DNA from: an uncultured Bacteroidales bacterium
GTDB taxonomy: Bacteria > Bacteroidota > Bacteroidia > Bacteroidales > Bacteroidaceae
Reading direction: 5' to 3'
Length of the DNA stretch: 64,000 bases
Assembly: GCA_902799355.1 (NCBI GenBank)
Contig: CADCAG010000009.1
Span: forward strand, 39,960-103,959
Part shown: in pieces, positions 15,833-24,584 of the stretch
Layout of the letters: every line of letters begins with the position of its first letter
Numbering within the stretch: the stretch's first letter is position 1
Notes under the pieces: model-generated
Databases searched by the model: none
The model's input: only the letters and a program-made list of their open reading frames with translations
Told to the model about the DNA's origin: nothing
Program-made: the position numbers and the translations under genes

Positions 15833-16987
15833 ATGCCATCAGTAGAGATTCGGAAAGTAATCAACAGGAAGGAGCTTGACGCCTTCATCCAACTCCACTA
15901 CGACCTGTACAAGGGCAACGAGTATGATGCCCCCAACTTGTACAGCGACGAACTACACACGTTAAGCAAAGATCGCAATGCTGCCTTTGAGTTCTGTGAG
16001 GCTGAGTATTTTCTGGCCTACCGCGACAACAAGGTGGTGGGTCGTATTGCTGCCATCATCAACCACCGTGCCAACGACAAGTGGGACCGCAAGAGCGTGC
16101 GATTCGGCTGGGTAGACTTCATTGACGACATCGAAGTTTCCAAAGCACTGTTCGATGCCGTTGAACAGTGGGGCCGCGAGAAAGGCATGACAGAGATGAT
16201 TGGCCCATTGGGCTTTACAGACATGGATCCGGAAGGCATGCTCATTGAGGGCTTCGACCAGTTGGGCACGATGGCCACCATCTACAACTACCCTTACTAT
16301 CCTCAGCATATTGAGCAGTTGGGAGGCTTTGTCAAGGACAACGACTATGTAGAATACAAGCTCATCGTTCCTAAGGAAGGCATGCCCGAGAAGTTCCGCA
16401 AAGTGGCTGAGATGGTGATGAAACGGTATAATCTGCACCCGATGCACCCCAAGCGCAGTCAGGTATTTGGCAAGGAGCAATATGGTCGCAAGGTACTTGA
16501 CGTCGTCAACAAGTCGTTTGGTCACCTCTATGGCTATTCGCAGATGACGGAACGCCAGATTGACGAATACCTGAAGATGTACTTCCCCATGCTCGACATG
16601 GATATGCTCTGTCTCATTGAAGACTGGAACACACCCAACCACGAGGTGATTGGCGTAGGCATCTCCATCACCAATATGACACGTGCCCTGCAGAAGTGTA
16701 AGAACGGTCGTCTCTGGCCCTTTGGCTGGTGGCATTGCATGCGTGCCCTGAAGTTCCACAAAGCAGAGTGCCTCGACCTGATGCTTATCGGCATCTTGCC
16801 AGAATACCAGCAGAAGGGTGCCAATGCCCTACTCTTCTACGACCTCATTCCCATCTACCAGAAGTACGGCTTCAAGTGGGGTGAGACCAATGTAGAGATG
16901 GAGACCAACGAGAAGGTACAGAGCCAGTGGCAGTATCTGGAGCATATACAGCATAAACGTAGAAGATGTTACAAGAAGACCCTGTAG
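15833..16987 (+). CDS. GNAT-fold N-acetyltransferase-like protein
   Basis: 384 residues. The N-terminal half has the layout of a GNAT domain (VRFGWVDFIDD and the segment FDAVEQWGREKGMTEMIGPLGFTDMDPEG). The C-terminal half repeats a similar theme, ending near LDLMLIGILPEYQQKGANALLFYDL, which resembles the acetyl-CoA pyrophosphate loop (QxxGxA). It is a conserved type of Bacteroidota protein with no assigned substrate that I know. It has its own promoter and ends inside the first arm of an inverted repeat shared with the parE start. Confidence 0.65.
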   Translation: MPSVEIRKVINRKELDAFIQLHYDLYKGNEYDAPNLYSDELHTLSKDRNAAFEFCEAEYFLAYRDNKVVGRIAAIINHRANDKWDRKSVRFGWVDFIDDIEVSKALFDAVEQWGREKGMTEMIGPLGFTDMDPEGMLIEGFDQLGTMATIYNYPYYPQHIEQLGGFVKDNDYVEYKLIVPKEGMPEKFRKVAEMVMKRYNLHPMHPKRSQVFGKEQYGRKVLDVVNKSFGHLYGYSQMTERQIDEYLKMYFPMLDMDMLCLIEDWNTPNHEVIGVGISITNMTRALQKCKNGRLWPFGWWHCMRALKFHKAECLDLMLIGILPEYQQKGANALLFYDLIPIYQKYGFKWGETNVEMETNEKVQSQWQYLEHIQHKRRRCYKKTL

Positions 16988-17120
16988 ACTCTCCCCCTGC
17001 CCCTCCCTGAAGGGAGGGGAGTGATTACATAAGAATATAGAAATCAAAAGATATGGATAAAACTGATAATATTGGAGTAACTACTCCCCTCCCTAACAGG
17101 GAGGGGCTGGGGGGAGAGTC
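16987..17120. repeat. REPIN-like pair of palindromic repeats, one arm inside parE
   Basis: Arm 1 (16987-17022) and arm 2 (17083-17120) are near-identical in opposite orientation, differing mainly by a 2-base length change. Each arm also contains its own palindrome (CCCCTCCCT facing AGGGAGGGG). Between them lie 60 bp that include the parE ATG at 17053. Arm 1 begins in the TAG stop of the preceding gene; arm 2 is translated as parE residues 10-23. Two REP palindromes in inverted array at this spacing is the structure called a REPIN in other bacteria. Confidence 0.8.
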
Positions 17121-19053
17121 GCCCGTAGAATATAATGACGACAACATCCGACACCTCTCGGATATGGAGCACGTGCGCACCCGTCCCGGTATGTACATCG
17201 GACGACTGGGCGACGGCTCACTACCTGAAGACGGTATCTATGTGCTGTTGAAAGAAGTCATCGACAACTCTATCGACGAGTTCAAGATGAAGGCTGGCGA
17301 CCGTCTGGAGATAACCATCGACGACAATCTGCGCGTCTCTGTCCGCGACTATGGCCGCGGCATTCCGCAAGGCAAGCTCATCGAGGCTGTCAGCGTGCTG
17401 AACACCGGTGGTAAGTACGACTCCAAGGCCTTCAAGAAGTCGGTAGGTCTGAACGGTGTCGGTGTCAAGGCCGTCAATGCGCTGAGTACCCATTTCGAGG
17501 TAGCCAGCTATCGTGACGGTAAGGTGCGTCGCGCCACCTTTGAGCGCGGCATCCTGCAGACAGACAAGACAGAGAATACTCAGGACGAGAACGGCACCTA
17601 TATCTTTTTCGAGCCCGACAACACGCTGTTCAAGGACTACACCTTCCACGACGACATCGTGGAGAACATGTTGCGCAACTACACCTACCTGAATACGGGT
17701 CTGGCCATCATGTACAACGGGCGTCGCATCCTGTCGCGCCATGGTCTGGAGGACTTGCTGAAAGACCGCATGACCAACGATGCCCTCTATCCTATCATTC
17801 ACCTGAAAGGAGAGGACATCGAGATTGCCTTCACCCATTCCAACCAGTACGGTGAGGAGTACTACTCCTTCGTCAATGGTCAGCATACCACTCAGGGCGG
17901 TACCCACCAGAGTGCTTTCAAGGAACATATCGCCAAGACCATCAAGGAGTTCTTTGGCAAATACGAGTATGGTGACATCCGTACGGGTATCGTCGCCGCC
18001 ATCGCCATCAATGTTGAGGAGCCCGTCTTCGAGAGTCAGACGAAGATCAAGTTGGGTTCTACCCAGATGGCACCCGATGGTGATACCATTAACAAGTATG
18101 TCGGCGACTTCATCAAGCAGCAGGTCGACAACTACCTGCACATCCACCAGGATGTCGCTGAGGTCATCGAGGGTAAGATCAAGGAGACCGAACGCGAACG
18201 TAAGGCTATGGCGGGTGTCACCAAGCTGGCCCGTGAGCGTGCCAAGAAGGCTAACCTGCACAACCGTAAGCTGCGCGACTGCCGCATCCACTTCTCGGAT
18301 GTGAAGAACGACCGTAAGGAGGATTCATGCATCTTCATCACGGAGGGTGATTCAGCCAGCGGTTCCATCACCAAGAGCCGCGACGTCAATACGCAGGCCG
18401 TCTTCTCGCTGAGAGGAAAGCCCCTTAACTCCTTCGGACTGACCAAGAAGGTGGTCTACGAGAATGAAGAGTTCAACCTGTTGCAGGCAGCCCTCGACAT
18501 CGAGGAGGGTCTCGACACCCTCAGATATAATAAGGTGATTGTCGCTACCGATGCCGATGTCGACGGCATGCACATCCGTCTGCTTATCATCACCTTCTTC
18601 CTGCAGTTCTTCCCAGAGCTTATCAAGAAAGGTCATGTCTATGTCTTGCAGACCCCGCTGTTCCGCGTTCGGAACAAGCGTACCAAGATCAAGAACAAGC
18701 AGGTGCTGGCCGATGAAGATGCTAAGAAGGCTGACAGCCAATCGACCAAGGCCAAGAGCGATTTCATCACCCGCTACTGCTATAGCGAGGAGGAGCGCCA
18801 GAAAGCTATTCAGGAGCTGGGTCCTGACCCCGAGATTACACGATTCAAAGGTCTTGGCGAGATCAGCCCTGAGGAATTTGCCGGTTTCATCGGTCCTGAC
18901 ATGCGCCTCGAACAGGTCACCCTCCATAAGAACGACCAGGTACAGAAGCTCTTGGAGTACTATATGGGTAAGAACACCATGGAGCGCCAGAACTTCATCA
19001 TCGACAACCTCGTCATCGAGGAAGACAAACCAGAGGATTACGATTATGAATAA
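17053..19053 (+). CDS. parE: DNA topoisomerase IV subunit B
   Basis: 666 residues, type IIA topoisomerase ATPase subunit. Conserved order: [14 protein letters not shown] near residue 37; the GHKL ATP site with EVIDNSIDE near 73 and GRGIPQG near 101; [27 protein letters not shown]; the Toprim EGDSASGS near 430; [10 protein letters not shown] near 500. Residues 10-23 ([14 protein letters not shown]) are encoded by a palindromic repeat and are absent from ordinary ParE N-termini, so they look like a tolerated insertion; a later start is unlikely because no other ATG or GTG precedes the conserved [11 protein letters not shown]. It overlaps the next gene by 8 bp. No parA lies nearby. Confidence 0.93.
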   Translation: MDKTDNIGVTTPLPNREGLGGESPVEYNDDNIRHLSDMEHVRTRPGMYIGRLGDGSLPEDGIYVLLKEVIDNSIDEFKMKAGDRLEITIDDNLRVSVRDYGRGIPQGKLIEAVSVLNTGGKYDSKAFKKSVGLNGVGVKAVNALSTHFEVASYRDGKVRRATFERGILQTDKTENTQDENGTYIFFEPDNTLFKDYTFHDDIVENMLRNYTYLNTGLAIMYNGRRILSRHGLEDLLKDRMTNDALYPIIHLKGEDIEIAFTHSNQYGEEYYSFVNGQHTTQGGTHQSAFKEHIAKTIKEFFGKYEYGDIRTGIVAAIAINVEEPVFESQTKIKLGSTQMAPDGDTINKYVGDFIKQQVDNYLHIHQDVAEVIEGKIKETERERKAMAGVTKLARERAKKANLHNRKLRDCRIHFSDVKNDRKEDSCIFITEGDSASGSITKSRDVNTQAVFSLRGKPLNSFGLTKKVVYENEEFNLLQAALDIEEGLDTLRYNKVIVATDADVDGMHIRLLIITFFLQFFPELIKKGHVYVLQTPLFRVRNKRTKIKNKQVLADEDAKKADSQSTKAKSDFITRYCYSEEERQKAIQELGPDPEITRFKGLGEISPEEFAGFIGPDMRLEQVTLHKNDQVQKLLEYYMGKNTMERQNFIIDNLVIEEDKPEDYDYE

Positions 19054-20623
19054 ACATATTCTGTATGCAGCCATAGCATGGCTGCTTACGATAACAGCCA
19101 CTGCCCAGGTACGTATCAAGACGGGCAACGACTCCCCACTCCGCAAGCTGCAGATAGCCGAACTGGCTGTGAATGGTCTGTATGTAGACAGTGTCGACGA
19201 GAACAAACTAGTAGAGGACGCCATCCGTGGCATGCTGGAAAAGCTGGACCCCCACTCTACCTACTCAACCCCCAAGGAAGTCAAGGACATGAACGAACCC
19301 CTGCAAGGTAACTTCGAGGGTATCGGTGTACAGTTTAATATGGTAGAAGACACGCTGCTCGTCATCCAGACGGTCAGCGGTGGCCCTTCCGAGAAGATGG
19401 GCATTCTGGCTGGCGACCGTATCGTCACTGTCAACGACACCGCCATTGCTGGTGTCAAGATGTCGAAAGAGGAGATAATGAAGCGCCTGCGTGGTCCCAA
19501 AGGCACGAAGGTACTGCTGGGCATTGTCCGTCCGGGCATTAGCGACCGCCTCACCTTCACCATCACCCGCGACAAGATTCCTGTCAACTCCATCGATGCC
19601 ACCTATATGATACGTCCTGGTGTGGGCTATATCCGTATCGGTAACTTCGGCATGACTACCCCTCACGAGTTCAACAATAGCCTGAAGCTACTGTTATCTC
19701 AGGGCATGCAGACCCTTGTCCTCGACCTTCAGGAGAATGGCGGCGGCTACCTGCAGGCAGCTGTAGAGGTCGCCAACGAGCTGTTGAATAGCGGCAGCCT
19801 CATCGTCTATACCGAAGGACGTCGCGTAGACCGCACGGACTATACGGCACGTGGCGGTGGTCTGTTCAAGGAAGGAAAGGTCATCGTGCTGGTTGACAGC
19901 TATACCGCCTCGGCAGCAGAGATTGTCTCCGGTGCCGTTCAAGACCACGACCGTGGCATCATAGTGGGTCGTCGCACCTTTGGCAAGGGATTGGTACAGC
20001 GCCCCATCGACCTGCCCGACGGTTCTATGATTCGTCTGACCATCGCCCACTACTACACACCTTCCGGCCGCTGCATCCAGAAGCCTTATGAGAAAGGCAA
20101 GAAGCTGGACTATGCCATGGATGTCAACAACCGCCTGAAGAGTGGTGAGCTGATGTCGGCCGATAGCGTCCATTTCAGCGACTCGCTAAAGTACTACACG
20201 CTCCGTGAGCACCGCGTGGTATATGGTGGTGGAGGCATCATGCCCGACGAGTTTGTACCCCTTGACACCACCAAATATACGCGATTCCATCGGGAACTCG
20301 CTGCCAAGTCGATACTCATCAATCAGAACCTGCGCTATGTCGACGGCCATCGCAAAGAGCTCCATAAGCAGTATCCCACCTTTGCTGAGTTCCAGGAGAA
20401 ATATACCGTTCCCAAGAAGGTCATCGACAACATCCTGTCAGAGGGTAAGAAGCAGAAGATTACCCCCAAGGACGATGCCGAGCTGCAACGCACGCTGCCA
20501 TATTTGCAACAGCAGCTGAAGGCACTGATAGCGCGCGACCTCTGGTCGATGAATGAGTATTTTGCCGTCATGAACGAACAGAGCGACATCGTGCAACGCG
20601 CCCTGCAACTGATAGAGAAATAG
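19046..20623 (+). CDS. S41-family C-terminal processing peptidase
   Basis: 525 residues from the ATG at 19046, which overlaps the parE stop by 8 bp. It has an N-terminal signal segment, a PDZ domain (about 85-175, [17 protein letters not shown] to [13 protein letters not shown]), then the S41 protease core. The catalytic Ser289 is in [14 protein letters not shown] and Lys314 in [10 protein letters not shown], 25 residues apart as in Tsp. The C-terminal ~130 residues are helical. It should degrade or trim envelope proteins in the periplasm. Coupling with parE is probably incidental. Confidence 0.92.
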   Translation: MNKHILYAAIAWLLTITATAQVRIKTGNDSPLRKLQIAELAVNGLYVDSVDENKLVEDAIRGMLEKLDPHSTYSTPKEVKDMNEPLQGNFEGIGVQFNMVEDTLLVIQTVSGGPSEKMGILAGDRIVTVNDTAIAGVKMSKEEIMKRLRGPKGTKVLLGIVRPGISDRLTFTITRDKIPVNSIDATYMIRPGVGYIRIGNFGMTTPHEFNNSLKLLLSQGMQTLVLDLQENGGGYLQAAVEVANELLNSGSLIVYTEGRRVDRTDYTARGGGLFKEGKVIVLVDSYTASAAEIVSGAVQDHDRGIIVGRRTFGKGLVQRPIDLPDGSMIRLTIAHYYTPSGRCIQKPYEKGKKLDYAMDVNNRLKSGELMSADSVHFSDSLKYYTLREHRVVYGGGGIMPDEFVPLDTTKYTRFHRELAAKSILINQNLRYVDGHRKELHKQYPTFAEFQEKYTVPKKVIDNILSEGKKQKITPKDDAELQRTLPYLQQQLKALIARDLWSMNEYFAVMNEQSDIVQRALQLIEK

Positions 20624-20652
20624 AAATATCGTTAACTTAAAGAACAATACAA

Positions 20653-22242
20653 ATGATGAGACTAAAGGACATCTTAAACGGACAGCTGAATGCTGCCGAG
20701 TGGGAAGCCAAGGGCTATGAGCTTCCTAAATATGATATTAAAGATGTACGCGAGAAGACTGCCAAGAATCCTACATGGGTACACTTCGGCGGTGGAAACA
20801 TCTTCCGTGCCTTCCCTGCTGCCATCCTCAACGATGCGCTGAACACTGGCAAGTACGACCGTGGCGTCATCGTTGCAGAGACCTTCGACTTCGAAGTCAT
20901 CGACAAGGCCTACGCACCCTACGACAACCTGTCGCTCTGCGTCAACCTCTGCTCCGATGGTTCTATCGAGAAGAAGGTCATTGCCTCGGTAACGGAGGCT
21001 CTGAAGGCAGACCCACAGTTCCCCGACTGGAACCGACTGGTAGAGATCTTCAAGAATCCTTCCCTGCAGATGATTTCGTTCACCATCACCGAGAAGGGCT
21101 ATACCTTCAACGAGGCCGACCTCGCTCGTGGCATGAATCCCCTCTTCGCTATGGGTAAGGTGTGTGCACTCTTGCTGGAGCGTTATAAGGCAGGTAAGCT
21201 GCCTCTCACTGTTCAGTCTATGGACAACTGCTCGCACAATGGCGACAAGGTGAAGGCAGGCGTCTTTGCCTATGCTGAGCGTTGGTTGCAGGACGGTCTG
21301 GTAGAGCAGGGCTTCCTTGACTACCTGAAGGACGAGACGAAGATTACCTTCCCCTGGTCTATGATTGACAAGATCACACCACGTCCTCACGAGAAGGTTA
21401 AGGAGCTGTTGGCTGCCGATGGTTTCGAGGATAATGACTATATCGAGACCGAGAAGCACACCTTCACAGCACCCTTCGTCAATGCAGAGGAGGTGCAGTA
21501 TCTGGTCATCGAGGACCACTACACCAACGGTCGTCCGCCACTCGACCTGGGCGGTGCCCTCTATACCACTCGCGAAACCGTCGACAAGGTAGAGACCATG
21601 AAGGTCACCACCTGTCTGAACCCGCTGCATACCGCCATGTCCATCTATGGCTGCATGCTCGACTACACCCTCATCTCTGCCGAGATGAAGGATGACGACC
21701 TGCGTGCCTTTATCCAGAAGATTGGTTATATGGAGGCCATGCCCGTCGTTGTCGATCCAGGCGTGCTGAACCCCTACGAGTTCATTGGTGCCGTGCTCAA
21801 CAAGCGTCTGCCCAACCCCTTCATGCCCGACGCTCCCCAGCGCATCGCCTGCGACACCTCACAGAAGCTGCCCATCCGCTTTGGTGAGACGCTCAAGAAG
21901 TATATCGCCCGTGGCCTCGACAAGTCCAACCTCGTACTCATCCCCCTCACGCTGGCAGGCTATGCCCGTTATCTGAAGGGCCTCAAAGACGACCTCACCG
22001 CCTTCGAGCCCTCTCCCGACCCCATGTTGGCAGAGCTGCAGGCTATCGTCGCTCCCCTGGAGATTGGCAAGGCCGATCAGGACTGGAGTCCGCTGAAGCA
22101 GCTCTACAGCCGTAAGGACGTCTTCGGTCTCGACCTCTATGAGGCAGGCCTTGGCGAACAGATAGAAGGAATGGTCAAGGAGCTCTATGCTGGCAAGGGT
22201 GCTGTACGTGCCACACTGCACAAGTACGTTGCCGCACGTTAA
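20653..22242 (+). CDS. Mannitol-dehydrogenase-family oxidoreductase (probable mannonate/fructuronate oxidoreductase)
   Basis: 529 residues; two ATGs are adjacent at 20653 and 20656, so the exact start is uncertain. The N-terminal WVHFGGGNIFRAF is the NAD-binding pattern of the long-chain mannitol dehydrogenase family, followed by VQSMDNCSHNGDKVK (substrate site) near residue 192 and the C-terminal domain. The active-site Lys in the pattern KVTTCLNPLHT is present. Members reduce fructuronate to mannonate or oxidise sugar alcohols. With kdgK in the same window, a uronate pathway role is reasonable, but the genes are not adjacent. Confidence 0.85.
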   Translation: MMRLKDILNGQLNAAEWEAKGYELPKYDIKDVREKTAKNPTWVHFGGGNIFRAFPAAILNDALNTGKYDRGVIVAETFDFEVIDKAYAPYDNLSLCVNLCSDGSIEKKVIASVTEALKADPQFPDWNRLVEIFKNPSLQMISFTITEKGYTFNEADLARGMNPLFAMGKVCALLLERYKAGKLPLTVQSMDNCSHNGDKVKAGVFAYAERWLQDGLVEQGFLDYLKDETKITFPWSMIDKITPRPHEKVKELLAADGFEDNDYIETEKHTFTAPFVNAEEVQYLVIEDHYTNGRPPLDLGGALYTTRETVDKVETMKVTTCLNPLHTAMSIYGCMLDYTLISAEMKDDDLRAFIQKIGYMEAMPVVVDPGVLNPYEFIGAVLNKRLPNPFMPDAPQRIACDTSQKLPIRFGETLKKYIARGLDKSNLVLIPLTLAGYARYLKGLKDDLTAFEPSPDPMLAELQAIVAPLEIGKADQDWSPLKQLYSRKDVFGLDLYEAGLGEQIEGMVKELYAGKGAVRATLHKYVAAR

Positions 22243-22270
22243 CTCCGACACCGTTACCGATATATACGCA

Positions 22271-22335
22271 TTAAGGGCTCGCAGTGATGATTGCGAGCCC
22301 TTAACAGTTGACACGGGTCTGTCCCGTGTCAGCTG
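22271..22335 (+). terminator. Two adjacent hairpins between convergent genes
   Basis: The first is a perfect 13-bp stem (TTAAGGGCTCGCA and its complement, 22271-22304, 8-base loop). The second (22305-22335) pairs CAGTTGACACGGG with CCCGTGTCAGCTG, one G-T pair, and abuts the stop of the lipoprotein gene at 22336. They probably terminate transcription from both sides. Confidence 0.75.
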
Positions 22336-23190
22336 TTACTGTAACGCTGCAATCTGCTCAGGGGTCAACTTGCCAGTGTCGATATAAGACTGCTTGATTT
22401 GATAGATCTTCTGCTGCAAGTCTTCAGTCATCGTGTAATCCCATTGCTTGGCTTCTTCGTTGGTTACCCACTTGCCGCCGTTGTTGTGGTTGTTGTCAAT
22501 ACAGTACAGCGGCATATCGGGATGATACTTTTCGATGGAGTCCACTCGGCCCTGGAATTGTGGGAATACCGAGATATAGGCCTCACAAGTCACGGCACGG
22601 TTCGCACTGATCAGTCGCTCCATGCAGTTGGTATAGCCCGTCTCGGCATCGTTATAGACAAAAATCAGGGACGACTTGAATCCTTTCTTGTCCATATCCT
22701 CCACCACCCCGTTGAAGTATTTCAGATTATTGTAAGCACCTTCAGAGACCACACCAGACTCTTCGACCAACTTCTTCAGGTCGGGATTGTTGTTGATACT
22801 GGTCGTCTTGCCGCATCCGTACATGCCCATCGTAAAGAGAATGGTCTTGTTGTTAGCCGCGGCGGCGCGGTCCATCAGACGAACCAGCACCACGCTGTCT
22901 ATCACCCAGCCGGCTTCCCTGTAGTCAAACACGTTCAGACGCGTATAGCCGATGCAACTCAGCAGGTCTCTCGTTATGTCAGGGTCCAGCAGATTACCGC
23001 AACTGGCCATATACACGTTCACCAGCGAGTCGATATGTGCTTTTGTCCACTCCACAGCAGCTTCGCCTGTGAGAACAAGGGGCTGTTCTGGTCTGGGAAC
23101 ATTGTTATCGTCCTTGCTACACGACGTCAGAGCCGTCGAGCTGCTGATGGCCAGGACGAGGGCCAGCATACATAGTTTGATTGCTTTCAT
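22336..23190 (-). CDS. Lipoprotein with zeta-toxin-like P-loop kinase domain
   Basis: 284 residues. Signal peptide with a lipobox ending LTSC (Cys24); the next residues SKDDNN resemble the Lys-Asp/Glu lipoprotein export signal that sends lipoproteins to the cell surface in Bacteroidota. A Walker A loop GMYGCGKT lies at residues 122-129. After it come SEGAYNNLKYF (149-159), a GF-then-beta-strand segment, and RLISANRAVTCEAY (192-205). This order matches zeta-type toxin/UDP-GlcNAc kinase folds (P-loop, E-x-T-like strand, R...GR.V pattern). A nucleotide-dependent kinase outside the cytoplasm would be unusual. No antitoxin gene is adjacent. Fold assignment is moderate; activity is not established. 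Confidence 0.7.
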   Translation of the reverse strand: MKAIKLCMLALVLAISSSTALTSCSKDDNNVPRPEQPLVLTGEAAVEWTKAHIDSLVNVYMASCGNLLDPDITRDLLSCIGYTRLNVFDYREAGWVIDSVVLVRLMDRAAAANNKTILFTMGMYGCGKTTSINNNPDLKKLVEESGVVSEGAYNNLKYFNGVVEDMDKKGFKSSLIFVYNDAETGYTNCMERLISANRAVTCEAYISVFPQFQGRVDSIEKYHPDMPLYCIDNNHNNGGKWVTNEEAKQWDYTMTEDLQQKIYQIKQSYIDTGKLTPEQIAALQ

Positions 23191-23236
23191 TGTTTTATGT
23201 TTTTAGTTATAAGTTGTAGCACACGGTTTATGGCGA

Positions 23237-23244
23237 CAAATTTA
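23237..23244 (-). promoter_or_regulatory. -7 element for the zeta-like lipoprotein gene
   Basis: TAAATTTG on the minus strand, 46 bases before the ATG at 23190, with a TTG about 20 bp further upstream. It is partly embedded in the FNT terminator region. Confidence 0.45.
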
Positions 23245-23275
23245 ATAAAAAAAAATCCAAAGTGCAATACTTTGG
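23244..23275 (-). terminator. Rho-independent terminator after the FNT gene
   Basis: On the minus strand a perfect 7-bp stem (CCAAAGT/ACTTTGG, 5-base loop) is followed by A and nine T residues. It lies 16 bases after the FNT stop. Confidence 0.85.
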
Positions 23276-23291
23276 AGTGATTTTATTGAAA

Positions 23292-23888
23292 TTAGACCTT
23301 GTCCTGATTGGCGATAACCCAGCGATAAAGGTTGCAGCCCGCGAAGTTACCCAAGACTTCAGCGATGTAGACAATCAGAAGCTGAGTGCTGTATAGCTCT
23401 GGAACTGCCAGGAAATAGAAAGCATCAGCTATGGAGTGGGCAAAACCACAGAGGATGAAGACAGGGACGCCAAACAGCAATGGTAGGAACCTGCCTTCTC
23501 TGCCAAACTGGACGGCGGTGGTCATAATGAAACCGCAACCGATAGCAAGCAGGAAACAAGCCCATGGTCCTTTTGCCAGACGTGATTGTACAATAGCTAT
23601 GTCAGGAGTCAGAATATCTGGCTGAGCATAGGAGGCTGCAAGGGCTGTGAGTCCGCAGGCGATGATGTTGCCGATAAGAACAAGGAGCAGCATGCTCCAG
23701 TCGCCTTTGGCACGAATAAACCCTGCAGTTCCTGTATATAGTTTCAGCTTGTAGTGGACTACAGCAAGAAGTCCAAAAGCAAACAAGACGGCACCTGCTA
23801 CACCGCCTACACGAAGATTGACAATGCAACCGATAGAGATACAAAGTCCAGCAAGAATAGCTGACCGAAGAATTGCAAGCTGTTTCAT
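23292..23888 (-). CDS. Formate/nitrite transporter (FNT) family channel
   Basis: 198 residues from the ATG at 23888; a longer open frame would run through the promoter. It has five to six hydrophobic segments and the FNT pattern AKGDWSMLLLVLIGNIIACG near residue 63, followed by a second half with GCGFIMTTAVQFGRE and a third with FAHSIADAFYF. It is on the short side for FNT proteins (usually 250 or more), so the N-terminus is compact. It would move formate or another monocarboxylate, which suits a mixed-acid fermenter, but the substrate is inferred. Confidence 0.75.
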   Translation of the reverse strand: MKQLAILRSAILAGLCISIGCIVNLRVGGVAGAVLFAFGLLAVVHYKLKLYTGTAGFIRAKGDWSMLLLVLIGNIIACGLTALAASYAQPDILTPDIAIVQSRLAKGPWACFLLAIGCGFIMTTAVQFGREGRFLPLLFGVPVFILCGFAHSIADAFYFLAVPELYSTQLLIVYIAEVLGNFAGCNLYRWVIANQDKV

Positions 23889-23893
23889 GGGTG

Positions 23894-23901
23894 CAAAGTT
23901 A
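23894..23901 (-). promoter_or_regulatory. -7 element, near-leaderless, for the FNT gene
   Basis: TAACTTTG on the minus strand ends 5 bases before the ATG at 23888 (CACCC between). Confidence 0.65.
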
Positions 23902-24031
23902 CGGAATAATTTGCAAAAAAAGAGAGGATTATATGGGAAATTCATGAAAGTGACATCAGAAACAAAAAAGCGGGTCGGTTCCGAGTTTCTACTGGGGTGC
24001 CCATGGGAGCCCATGAAAAACATTTTTGCAT

Positions 24032-24378
24032 GAAAACAAGTATCACTGTCACGCGTAAATCGCTGCTTGACAGTTTGTTAGGTGTGACACTTGTTTTTGA
24101 TAATTATAAATCAAAAATATTGTTAAATCCAACCGTATTCCCACTACTTTAAGCCTTGCAAAATACGCTGTAGAGCCCTTCCTGCCTGCATTTCCCGCTT
24201 TGTCCGAGAACCGTCAAACAATTGTCCGACGGCCGTCGGACATATCAGCGACATCCATCGCACAAAGCCCGTGATGCTACCCCCGCGCCAGGGACAACAG
24301 TTACAGCAATAGACTGAAAACAAGTGTCACGCCTAATACACACATATACAGTACGTTAGGCGTGACGGTGACAGTTGT
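24032..24378. repeat. Intergenic region with four copies of a ~20-bp motif in both orientations
   Basis: A motif close to ACAAGTGTCACGCCTAA appears at 24032-24058 (degenerate), 24077-24100 (inverted), 24315-24337 and 24354-24378 (inverted). The copies at 24077 and 24315 form an inverted pair (about 19 of 22 positions) enclosing 0.26 kb; the last two form a perfect 11-bp hairpin (24326-24336 with 24356-24366). No convincing coding frame exists here. The layout resembles a small non-autonomous mobile element, but no target duplication was identified. Confidence 0.55.
24223..24242. repeat. Perfect 20-bp palindrome
   Basis: TGTCCGACGGCCGTCGGACA reads identically on both strands. A degenerate half-copy (TGTCCGAGAACCGTC) lies about 20 bp upstream at 24201-24215. 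GC-rich in an otherwise AT-rich gap, it could be a dimeric-protein operator or a cruciform. Confidence 0.7.
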
Positions 24379-24388
24379 ATACAGGGTG

Positions 24389-24472
24389 CTACTACAGCTG
24401 TCTCGCGCGTGGCTACAGCTAACTCAGAGCTGGCTACAGCTAACTCAGAGCTGGCTACAGCTATCTCGTGAC
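24389..24472 (+). repeat. 21-bp tandem repeat upstream of the kinase gene
   Basis: Two exact 21-bp units (24410-24430 and 24431-24451, beginning TGGCTACAGCTAACTC) are flanked by one diverged unit on each side. The array ends 34 bp before the promoter of the cytidylate-kinase-like gene. It has no spacers and so is not a CRISPR array. Confidence 0.8.
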
Positions 24473-24506
24473 TTAGAATTTTTATGTGCGAAAAACGGGG
24501 AATTGT

Positions 24507-24537
24507 TTTGTGTTTTGCAAAAAAAGTCATACCTTTA
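24507..24537 (+). promoter_or_regulatory. Probable promoter of the cytidylate-kinase-like gene
   Basis: TTTG (24507-24510) and a TACCTTTA -7 element (24530-24537, one base off consensus) with 19 bp between. The gene starts 47 bases downstream. Confidence 0.5.
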
Positions 24538-24584
24538 CAGCCAGATAACTGATAACTGAATATCGAAATCAAGAAAATAAGACT

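Noticed and set aside
17221-18291. Minus-strand frame of 356 codons within parE
   Set aside because: The opposite strand carries every topoisomerase motif; this frame has no start context or recognisable domain.
20674-21630. Minus-strand frame of 318 codons within the oxidoreductase gene
   Set aside because: It is antisense to a protein with clear mannitol-dehydrogenase motifs.
24389-24472. Possible CRISPR array
   Set aside because: The units are adjacent without spacers, and no cas gene is present.
24333-24572. Minus-strand 79-codon frame with repeated Ser-Glu-Leu-Ala-Val-Ala
   Set aside because: The protein repeat is only the translation of the 21-bp DNA repeats, and the frame crosses a promoter.
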